Below are positions 1 through 7,500 of a DNA stretch of 8,668 bases, in pieces; the stretch's first letter is position 1; the number at the start of each line of letters is the position of its first letter. The DNA is from Acidobacteriota bacterium (lineage in GTDB: Bacteria; Acidobacteriota; Thermoanaerobaculia; Multivoradales; JAHZIX01). The position numbers and the translations under genes were made by a program. The DNA is taken from positions 1 to 8,668 of the forward strand of contig JAGQSE010000719.1 in NCBI GenBank assembly GCA_020439725.1, read 5' to 3'. A model generated the notes under the pieces. That model had not been told where the DNA came from, ran no database searches, and saw nothing but the letters and a program-made list of their open reading frames with translations.

Positions 1-2
1 AG

Positions 3-986
3 GCCCTGGCGGCGCGAGCCGCCGAGCCCCGCGCCCCCGAGGCCACGGCCGGCCGGGAGGTGGTTCCCGGCCACCGGTTCGTCGTGGCCCGCGTGCGCGC
101 GTATCCTGCCGAGTGGCTGGTGGTGTATCGCGACGGCGATCGGGTTCAGGTGGTTCCGGTCGATGACCACCCGCTGCGGGGAAGCGCCGACGAAGCCCTC
201 GCGGAGGAAGGGCTGCAGGCGGAGAGCCGAGCTCGCTGCGGCCTGGCGGACTGGGTCGGGGTCGGCGTTTTCGACGATGCGCGCCCGACCGGACGGATCC
301 CGGCATCGTTGCTCGAGGCGGTCCGTCTTCGGTGTGCCGCCGTCGCCGGTTCGCGGCTCGAGCCGAGCGCCGTCGAGCGGTCCGTCGATACCAGCGCGGC
401 GTACCGAGACCTGATCGAGATGTTGCAACGAGCTGTCTCCGAGCTGCGGACCCCCGGATCGAAGCGAGAGCCGGAGCCCCCGGCCTCGGCACAGGCACCG
501 ACTCGTTTCGAGGACCCTTCCCGCGATAGAGACGCCTCCTCACGGGTGGGCTATGCGCTCGCCGCGGGATTGACGCTCGCCGTTCTGGGTCTGGGTCTGT
601 GGAGCGCCCACCTCGCGATCGAGCTGGACAAGGCGACCCAGCCCTATGTCACACCGGCGGGGCAGGCGGTCGATGTCGTGTTCGGAGAAACCGGTCGGGG
701 AGTCGAGCTGTCGGTCGGCTCGGCGAATCCTCGGGTGGTGCTGCGGCTTTCCCTGGCCCGCATCGCGGTCCGACCGTCGTACCGCCTCGAGCTGCTCTCC
801 GAGACCTCGCAGCAGGTGATCTGGCGAAGCGGCTCCGTGGCGCGGGACGCGGAGCTGTCCCTCGTTCTACCCACGCGCCTGCTGGCGCCGGGTGAGTACC
901 GGCTGCGGATCTTCGCTGCGGATGCGGAGGCGTCGGACGCGCCCATCGCCGAGGAGACCCTGCGGGTCCGCCGGCAGCCCAGATGA
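3..986 (+). CDS. Single-pass membrane protein with extracytoplasmic beta domain, anti-sigma-like layout (5' end open)
   Basis: The frame is open from base 3 to the TGA at 984-986, so the true start probably lies left of the window. A GTG at 60 is possible but has no ribosome binding site. Numbering from that GTG, residues 1-~95 form a compact, strand-rich domain of unknown family with a GHRFVVARV opening and a WLVVYRDGDRVQVVPV core. Residues ~108-160 hold a helix and then a Pro/Arg/Asp-rich linker. Residues ~163-187 are one clear membrane segment, followed by a ~120-residue beta-rich domain ending in PGEYRLRIFA. Arg residues before the segment suggest N-inside, C-outside. A cytoplasmic domain, one span and an Ig-like outer domain is a layout seen in anti-sigma-like regulators next to ECF sigma genes, but no zinc-finger motif (HxxxCxxC) is visible here. 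The role as sensor or regulator of the protease genes that follow 48 bases later is inference. No family is assigned. Confidence 0.8.
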   Translation, partial: ALAARAAEPRAPEATAGREVVPGHRFVVARVRAYPAEWLVVYRDGDRVQVVPVDDHPLRGSADEALAEEGLQAESRARCGLADWVGVGVFDDARPTGRIPASLLEAVRLRCAAVAGSRLEPSAVERSVDTSAAYRDLIEMLQRAVSELRTPGSKREPEPPASAQAPTRFEDPSRDRDASSRVGYALAAGLTLAVLGLGLWSAHLAIELDKATQPYVTPAGQAVDVVFGETGRGVELSVGSANPRVVLRLSLARIAVRPSYRLELLSETSQQVIWRSGSVARDAELSLVLPTRLLAPGEYRLRIFAADAEASDAPIAEETLRVRRQPR

Positions 987-1014
987 CACTTTCAGCCACC
1001 CGTCTCTCGCGATA

Positions 1015-1024
1015 GAGGACAGGG
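1015..1024 (+). promoter_or_regulatory. Weak purine-rich ribosome binding site for the TPR-CHAT lipoprotein gene
   Basis: A purine-rich stretch (GAGGACAGGG) ends 10 bases before the ATG at 1035. It is the only Shine-Dalgarno-like element in the 48-base gap between genes 1 and 2. The gap holds no convincing terminator or promoter boxes, so the two genes are probably cotranscribed. The ATG is independently supported because a lipoprotein signal peptide starts exactly there. Confidence 0.35.
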
Positions 1025-1034
1025 TGTCTCAGCG

Positions 1035-4000
1035 ATGAAGCTGGTGCGCTGCGCAGTACTGCTGCTGGCGGTGAGTCTCTTCGCCGCCGGCTGCGACAGG
1101 CCGCACGCACACGGGGGACACCACACGGAGGAGGCTGCCGTGGAGGCGACCCTGGAAGTGGGGAGACGTGGTGTTCTGCGGGCCGGCGAACGACGAAGCT
1201 GGCCGGTGGAGCTGGAGCGGGGCGAGTTCTTTCGAGTCAAGGTCGAGCAGCGAGGGATCGACCTCTTTCTCCGCTGGTTGGGGCCCGGCGGCGAGGAGCT
1301 GCGCAAGGTCGATTCGCCGACCGGCGACCGGGGCACCGAAGAGCTGATCGAGCTCGCGGAAGAGACCGGTCTCTTCACGCTGGAGATCGCGGCGCCCGAG
1401 GGCTCGGCCGAAGGCGAGTACGAGATCGTCGACGAGGAGCGACGCGCCGCGAACGACAGCGATCGCCAAGTCGTCGAGGCGGATCGGAGCTTCTATCGTG
1501 CTCGCGAGCTGTACAAGTCGGGGGACAGGGCGGCAGCCCGGACGCTGTTCGAAGGCACCCTCCCGGCCTGGCAGAAGGCGGGCTTCGACCACCGGGAGGC
1601 CGACACCCGGGATCATCTCTGCCGCCTCTACTGGGCGGAGCAGCAGACGGACGAGGCGCTGAGCCAGTGCCGGCGGGCGCTGGATCTCTATCGCCAGGTC
1701 GGGGCGGCCAGACAGCTGGCGGTGACCGCGCAGAACACGGCGTTGTTCGAGCTCGATGCCGGTGACGCCCCGGCTGCATTGCTCCATCTCCGCGAGGCCC
1801 TCGAGCGCTTCGAGGACGAAGGGGACAGGGCCAAGGTCGCCCTCGTCCTCGCCCGTCTGGGTTCTGCCCTCTATCGCATGGGCCAGTGGCGGTTCGCCCT
1901 GGACCACGTCCACCGCGCCCTCGACGAGAGCCGAGCGCTTGGCGACGAGCCCCTCGAAGCGCTGAGCCTGAGCGAGCTGGGGACGGTGCTGATGAGCCTC
2001 AATCGACCGGCCGAGGCGCTGCGCCGCTTTGCCGAGGCCGACCGGATCTACGCCCGCACGCACTCGGACAAGGCCCGCGCGCGGACTCTCCGGGGGCTCG
2101 CCGAGGCCAGTCTCCAGCTCGGTGAGCTCGATGCCGCGGAGAGCTATCTGACCCATGCGCTCGGGATCCAGAAGGCCCTGGGCTCCGACCGCGGCCGCGC
2201 CTCGCTGCTCAACTCCCTGGCCATCGTGCACCGCCACCGCGGCGATCTGGCGGGGGCGCGGAGGCTGCTCGAGGAAGCGCTGCCGCTGAGCCGCGAGGAG
2301 CTCCATCACCAGGGCGAGGCGACGATCCTGGTGGGCCTCGGGTACCTCGACGTCCTCGAAGGAGAGCCCCAACGGGGCCTCGAGCTGCTGCGCCAGGCGG
2401 AGGTCGCCAGCCGCGATCTGAGGGATCCGGGGACCGGGGCCTCGGCCCGCGCGCGGACGGCGGAAGCCCTCTACGCGCTGGGTCGGTTGCACGACGCCTG
2501 GTCCGAGCTCGAGCCTGCCCTCGCCGATGTCGAAGGCTTGCGGGGAGAGGCGCCGCGCCAGGATCTGCGTCTCGACTACTTCGCCGGTCGCCAGGACTAT
2601 TTCGGGATCGCGGTCGACGTGCTGATGGCGCTGGCCGAGCGTGAGCCGGAGGGGAAGTGGACCGAGCTCGCCCTGGCGACCCACGACCGGCGTCTGGCTC
2701 GTGAGCTGCGCGAGAGCATCGCGGCCGATCCACGCTCTCGAGAGAGCTTGAGGGATCCGGAGCAGGCGGCCCTGCGGCGCCGGCTGCGGGCCCTCGCACG
2801 GCTCCCCGAGAGCCGTGCCAACGAGGCGCAGATCGACCAGCTCATCGCGGAGCTCTACCGGCAGGACGCAGCGAGCGTCGCTACGCCACCAACCGCCACG
2901 ACCCTGTCCCTCGATCAGATCCGGTCCGAGCTGCTCGATCCGTCCTCGTTGCTCCTGGTCTATGCGTTGGGCGACGACGCGAGCTATCTCTGGGCCGTCT
3001 CAGGAGACGGCGTCTCGAGCCATCGGTTGCGACCTCGACACGAGATCGAAACCCTGGTCGCGGAGTTCACTCGGCAGGTCGCGCGCCCGAGCTCGGGGGC
3101 CCAACGGCTGCGGCGCGAGCTCGGGCAGGGCCTGGGAAGGCTGCTGCTGGGGCCCGTCGCGGCCGAGCTGGGGGAGCGCCGGCTGGTGATCGTCGCCGAC
3201 GGCGTGCTCCAGACACTGCCTTTCGCCGCCCTCAGCCTCTACGGTTCCGACGAGGCGGACCGCTTCCTTATCGAGGATCACGAGATCACCCTCGTGCCGT
3301 CGATCTCCCTCCTGGCGTCGCTGCGGCAGCGCGAGGCCTCCCGGTCTCGCCCCCGGGGCGGCGCCGTGATCTTTGCCGATCCGGTGTTCGAAGCCGACGA
3401 CCCACGGTTCCTCCAGGTCCTCGGACGGAAGCCGCCGCAGCCCGACCCCGCCGCCGTGGCGGAGGTCGGTGAAGCGTTCCGAGGCAGCGGCCTGGGGCGG
3501 CTCGAGGGCACCCGGGTGGAAGGGGAAGCGGTGTTCGACGCGGTGGGACATCGCACCGCCCTCTTCTTCGAAGGGTTCGACGCCAGCCGCAAGATGCTCG
3601 AGGCGACGCCCCTCGACAAGTATCGCGTCCTGCACTTCGCCACGCACGCGATCCAGCACCGCGACCCCGAGCTGAGCGGGCTGGTGCTCAGCCTCCTCGA
3701 CGAACGAGGCCGATCCGAGGACGGCTTCTTGAGGGCGTTCGAGATCGCGGATCTCGACCTCGCGTCGGATCTCGTCGTGCTCAGTGCCTGCGAGACCGCG
3801 AACGGCGAGCTGATGGAGGGCGAGGGCACCCTGGGGCTTGCCTGGTCCTTCATCCACGCCGGTGCCTCGCGGGTCGTGGCGAGCCTGTGGCGGGTTGGCG
3901 ATCGGCCGACGGCGCGGCTGATGGATCACTTCTATCAGGGCTTTTTCGAGCTCTCGATGACACCGGCCGCCGCCCTGCGCCGGGCGCAGCTGGCGGTGCT

Positions 4001-4124
4001 CCGCCAACCGGAGAGCTTTCCGGCCGATTGGGCCGGTTTCATAATCGAAGGCGATTGGAGGTACTTCGAGGACTCGAGCGCGGACCGGTCTGCCCACCAT
4101 CAACCGAGAAGGAGAGATGAGTGA
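1035..4124 (+). CDS. TPR-CHAT caspase-like protease, predicted lipoprotein
   Basis: A 1029-residue predicted lipoprotein protease. Residues 1-20 are a signal peptide: basic MKLVR, hydrophobic core, then AAGC with Cys20 as the predicted lipidated residue. Asp21 follows; in enterics Asp at +2 favours inner-membrane retention. A short His cluster (24, 26, 29, 30) comes next. Residues ~36-134 resemble a PPC-type beta domain (FRVKVEQ, DLFLRWLGPGG, GLFTLEI). About nine TPRs of ~40 residues span ~148-505, a scaffold for binding a protein partner. After a helical linker, a CHAT (clan CD, caspase-like) domain covers ~624-1009. The catalytic pair is intact: His871 in HFATHA and Cys919 in SACETA. Other typical CHAT features are GEGTLGL, SLWRVGD and the closing WAGFIIEGDW. 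CHAT domains are cysteine proteases usually switched on through partner binding. Most described TPR-CHAT proteins are cytosolic, so the lipoprotein signal is unusual. The substrate is unknown. Gene 3 overlaps the stop by four bases. Confidence 0.93.
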   Translation: MKLVRCAVLLLAVSLFAAGCDRPHAHGGHHTEEAAVEATLEVGRRGVLRAGERRSWPVELERGEFFRVKVEQRGIDLFLRWLGPGGEELRKVDSPTGDRGTEELIELAEETGLFTLEIAAPEGSAEGEYEIVDEERRAANDSDRQVVEADRSFYRARELYKSGDRAAARTLFEGTLPAWQKAGFDHREADTRDHLCRLYWAEQQTDEALSQCRRALDLYRQVGAARQLAVTAQNTALFELDAGDAPAALLHLREALERFEDEGDRAKVALVLARLGSALYRMGQWRFALDHVHRALDESRALGDEPLEALSLSELGTVLMSLNRPAEALRRFAEADRIYARTHSDKARARTLRGLAEASLQLGELDAAESYLTHALGIQKALGSDRGRASLLNSLAIVHRHRGDLAGARRLLEEALPLSREELHHQGEATILVGLGYLDVLEGEPQRGLELLRQAEVASRDLRDPGTGASARARTAEALYALGRLHDAWSELEPALADVEGLRGEAPRQDLRLDYFAGRQDYFGIAVDVLMALAEREPEGKWTELALATHDRRLARELRESIAADPRSRESLRDPEQAALRRRLRALARLPESRANEAQIDQLIAELYRQDAASVATPPTATTLSLDQIRSELLDPSSLLLVYALGDDASYLWAVSGDGVSSHRLRPRHEIETLVAEFTRQVARPSSGAQRLRRELGQGLGRLLLGPVAAELGERRLVIVADGVLQTLPFAALSLYGSDEADRFLIEDHEITLVPSISLLASLRQREASRSRPRGGAVIFADPVFEADDPRFLQVLGRKPPQPDPAAVAEVGEAFRGSGLGRLEGTRVEGEAVFDAVGHRTALFFEGFDASRKMLEATPLDKYRVLHFATHAIQHRDPELSGLVLSLLDERGRSEDGFLRAFEIADLDLASDLVVLSACETANGELMEGEGTLGLAWSFIHAGASRVVASLWRVGDRPTARLMDHFYQGFFELSMTPAAALRRAQLAVLRQPESFPADWAGFIIEGDWRYFEDSSADRSAHHQPRRRDE
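4109..4114 (+). promoter_or_regulatory. Strong ribosome binding site setting the GTG start of gene 3
   Basis: AAGGAG lies 6 bases before the GTG at 4121, inside the last codons of the TPR-CHAT gene. It decides between two nearby starts. The ATG at 4117 would be only 2 bases away and opens a frame that ends after about 50 residues without plausible protein composition. The GTG at 4121 has ideal spacing and a well-biased coding frame. The site and the GTGA overlap imply translational coupling. Confidence 0.7.
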
Positions 4125-4507
4125 ACGAACACGACCCGTCTGCGATCCCGGCCCCTGGAGACCTCGAGACTCTCGAGGAGGGCACTGCGCTCGGCGAGCT
4201 CGTCGAAGTCGAACGCGCCACCGTCGTCAACACACAGGCCCGTCGACTCGAGCGTCCGGAGGGGCTTGAGCGTCCGGAGGGGCCCGAGCTTCCGGAGGAG
4301 CGCGCGCCACGACTCGTCCTGGCAGGAGATCCTTTCGATGACGAGGAGGTGGTCCAAGACCCGACGGACCCCTTCTACAACGACCTGCCCGGCGATGATC
4401 CCTCGAAGCAGGCCGCCGAGGCCGATTGGGAGCGGCGCCGGCAGGCGGTCGAGACGCAGCGCGCGCGCCACCGTCCGGGTGATCGGCGCCCTCGTAGCGG
4501 GACCTGA
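4121..4507 (+). CDS. Small hydrophilic, probably disordered protein between two protease genes
   Basis: A 128-residue protein of no family I recognise. It has no signal peptide, no membrane segment and no cysteine. The first ~102 residues are rich in Glu, Asp and Pro. They include a tandem six-residue repeat at 43-60 (LERPEG, LERPEG, PELPEE) and an acidic stretch with two DPF motifs (70-72 and 83-85). The tail from Trp103 is strongly basic (ERRR, RARHR, RRPRSG). This charge-split, low-complexity make-up suggests intrinsic disorder. Codons follow the local GC-rich bias and the frame is set by a good ribosome binding site, so I take it as a real gene. It overlaps the TPR-CHAT stop by four bases and ends 2 bases before the next protease gene, which suggests tightly linked expression. 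From position and disorder, it could be a protease substrate, an adaptor or an inhibitor; that is inference. Confidence 0.75.
   Translation: MNEHDPSAIPAPGDLETLEEGTALGELVEVERATVVNTQARRLERPEGLERPEGPELPEERAPRLVLAGDPFDDEEVVQDPTDPFYNDLPGDDPSKQAAEADWERRRQAVETQRARHRPGDRRPRSGT
4247..4300 (+). repeat. Tandem 18-base repeat, three units, in-frame
   Basis: Three consecutive 18-base units encode LERPEG, LERPEG and PELPEE (residues 43-60 of the small protein). Units 1 and 2 share an identical 15-base block (GAGCGTCCGGAGGGG) and differ only in the leading Leu codon (ctc versus ctt). Unit 3 has diverged but keeps the Glu-x-Pro-Glu spacing. The period is a multiple of three, so gain or loss of a unit would keep the frame. 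Confidence 0.85.
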
Positions 4508-4509
4508 TC

Positions 4510-7500
4510 GTGGGTCCGCGGAAGACGAGATCCTCTCCCGGTGAGCCGGTGGAGCCGAGCGAGCCGGTCGGGATTCCCGAGGCCGAGGAGCTGGCCGAGC
4601 TGCGAAGGCGGCTCGACGACGGCCTGAGCCTCGGCCAGCTCGAGGAGCTGCGGTTCAGCGCCGCCGAGCCCAGCTCCTCGGGCCGGCTTCCGCGCCTCGA
4701 GCTCCCCGACCGGCTCGATGCGTGGAGTCTGCGCGAAGCCGGGTGGGGAGTGATCTTTCCCACCGCTCGGTGTGACGAGCTTCGAGCCGAGCTTCGCCCC
4801 CTCCTCGATCGCCGTCGTCGTCAGGCGAAAGGGCTGTATCGCGAGCTGAGCTTCGGTCCCGAGGACTCGATCACCGGCTTTCTCGAGCAGCAGGCCGTGG
4901 TGCCGGGGACCGTGGACCCGCGGGTCCTGCCCTACTACCTGCTGCTCGTCGGAGATCCCACCGAGCTGCCCTTCGAGCTGCAATACCGGCTCGCGACCGC
5001 CTACGCCGTCGGCCGGCTCACTTTCGACCGCGAGGCCGACTACCGGCTCTACGCGGAGGCGGTGCTCGAAGCGGAGGATCGTCCTCCCGCTCGCTCACCC
5101 CGCGCTGCCATGGTCGCCGTGCAGAATGGGGACTCTGCGACGGCACACCTCTATCGCCATCTGGCGTTGCCCCTGCGCGGCCAATGGCCGGGCAAAGACA
5201 ACGGCTGGGATCTCGAGTCCTGGGACGGAGCTCGCGCCCACAAGGAGCAGGTCCGCCGCCTGCTCGGCGGGGACAGCACCCCCGACCTGCTGCTCGCGCT
5301 CTGCCATGGTCGGCGGCTCGAATTCGAAGACCCCGATCTGCGCGCCCAACAGGGAGCCCTGGTGTGCCAGGGGCGGAGGGAGGCCGGCGCCGATGCGTCC
5401 GCGTCGGTCTTCGCCGCCGAGGACCTGGCGCCGGATGCCCGTCTCGACGGTCTGGTGGCCTTCTTCTTCGCCTGTTTCGGCGCCGGGACGCCGGTCGAAG
5501 ACGGGTTCGCGCATCGGCGGCAAGGTGTCGCGGCGTCGACGGTGGTTCGGCCCGACGTCCTGGCTCCCGAGCCCTTCATCGCGGCGTTGCCCCAGGCGAT
5601 GCTTCGCCAGGGAGCCCTGGCGGTGGTCGGCCACGTCGATCGGGGGTGGACCCTGTCCTTCTCCTGGCCCACCTCCGTCGGCGCCGTCGGTTCGGCCTCC
5701 ACCCTTCGCTCCTGCCTCGAGAACCTCCTCGACGGCGACCCCATCGGCCACGCGTTGCGGCCGCTGTGGCGCCGCGCGACCGGTTTGGCCAGCGTTTTTC
5801 TCGAGGGATACGAGCGCCAGCATCGCGGCGAGACGATCGACGAGGGACGGCATCTCCAGCACTGGGTGGCCTACAACGACGCCCGGAACTTCGTCTTGCT
5901 CGGCGATCCAGCGGTCACCTTGCCGGGAAGCGGCGGACGACACCGCTCGAGACGGTCCGGCAGCGGACGAGGCTCGAGGAGCCCAGCGGACACCGGCGGG
6001 AGCGAGCCGACCTCCGTCAAGACGGTGATCTCCCCCGGTGTTCCGGACCTGCTTTTGCAGGTCGAGATGAGGACCTCGGGGACGAGCTCCTGGTTGCGCT
6101 ACCAGGCCACCGCGCGCGACGAGACCCTGGGACTGGCCCACAAGGAGTTCAACGGAGCCAAGCTCCCGGAACGCCCGCAGGAGGTGCTGGAGGACCTGGG
6201 CCGCATCGTCGAGAGGATGCCTCATGGCACGGGGGAAGCGGAGTTGTCCGCGGTGGCCCAGCTCGAATCGCTCGGCGCACGACTGTGCGAGGACCTGATC
6301 CCCGAAGAGCTGAGGCACCGCCTGTGGCAGCTGCGCCATCGCGTTTCGAGCCTCGAGATCGTGTCGGACGAGACCTGGGTGCCCTGGGAGCTTCTGCGGC
6401 TCGAGGGTCCGGCGCCAGAGGGAGCCAGCTTTCTCGGCGAGGCCTTTGCTCTGACCCGCTGGCTCCCCGGCTTCACAGGGGCCTCGCACCTGCCGCTCCG
6501 GCGGCTCGCCTGGATCCAACCGGCGGACGTGGCCGGCGGCTCGACCGCGGCGGAACGAGGCTCCCTGGACTCCTTGGCCTCTGCCGGAGTCGAGACCGTC
6601 ACGGTCTCTGCCGCCTCACCGGTGCTGGTCCGCGCCTTCGAGCAGGACGAGTTCGACGCCTGGCACTTTCGTGGTCACGGCCTGGTGCAAGAGCGCTCGA
6701 TGGGCCGCTGGCAGATCGCCCTCGATGCCAAGACGCGCCTGTCCTCGCACCAGATCCGAGGCCGGCGATTTCGCGACAAGCGCCCGCTGGTCTTTCTCAA
6801 CGCCTGCCACGCGGGGGCGGGAGATCGCTCGTTCGCAGGTTTGGGAGGCTTCGCCCGCGAATGCGTGCGAAGCGGCGCCGGCGTCTTCATCGGTCCAGCG
6901 TGGGCGGTGCCCGAGGACCGAGCGGCGGTCTTCGCCGCGGCTTTCTACCGGCGCTTCGTCCGCGAAGGTCGGCACCTCGGTCAGGCGGTGCTGGGGGCCA
7001 GGCACGAGCTCCGGGATCACTTCCCGGGCGATCCCACCTGGCTGGCCTACGTCGTCTATGGGCTCCCCCTCGCCTCGAGAGGTGGTCATCGATCGGACCC
7101 CGTCGATGAAGACAAAGATGGCAAACCACCTGGTCCAGAGGGGGGTGGGGGGAAGGGTGGCGGTCACATCCATCCGGGTCCCGAGAGGCCATCGCCGCCC
7201 GGGCCGTTTCGTCGTTGGCTATGGAGCGCCGTGGTCGCGCTGGTTTCGAGCAGCCTCGGCGTGGCGACGATGGGGGTCGTTCCCGTGGCCACTCCCATCG
7301 AGCTCGAGGTGACGGTGAACCGGGTCGTCCTGACGGTGGGTGGTGAAGGGCTCCAGAAGGTGCTCGATGTTCTGCCGCCGGCGACTTCGCTCGCGGTGAC
7401 CACCTTCAGCCGCCTCGAGCTGCCGCCCTCCGAGACCGATGTGGCCGAGGAGATAGAGGGCCGATCCCACCAAGCTGGAGCGCCGGTGGAAGTGTCGGGG

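Noticed and set aside
1029..2684. 551-codon open frame on the minus strand opposite the TPR-CHAT gene
   Set aside because: It lies wholly antisense to a gene with clear signal peptide and TPR motifs. The translation is low-complexity (Arg/Gly/Leu/Gln-rich) with no domain. Long antisense frames are expected in DNA this GC-rich.
3000..4103. 367-codon minus-strand frame opposite the CHAT domain
   Set aside because: It is a mirror of the CHAT coding frame, without its own ribosome site or recognisable motifs.
4117..4269. ATG-started frame at 4117 (ATGAGTGAA...) at the end of the TPR-CHAT gene
   Set aside because: It is only 2 bases from the ribosome site, ends after about 50 residues and is mostly Arg/Gly. 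The GTG at 4121 fits much better.
5095..6519. 474-codon minus-strand frame opposite the C25-like domain
   Set aside because: It runs antisense to conserved catalytic motifs. Its composition is typical of a GC-rich shadow frame.
5184..7109. 641-codon plus-strand frame overlapping the tandem protease
   Set aside because: It is extremely Arg/Gly/Pro-rich, the pattern of an off-frame read of GC-rich codons. The overlapping frame carries both protease active sites.
7138..7165. G-rich tract (GGGGGTGGGGGGAAGGGTGG) as a possible regulatory G-quadruplex
   Set aside because: It encodes the Gly-rich linker (878-885) before the first membrane segment. A flexible linker in a GC-rich genome is enough to explain it, although a folding role cannot be excluded.
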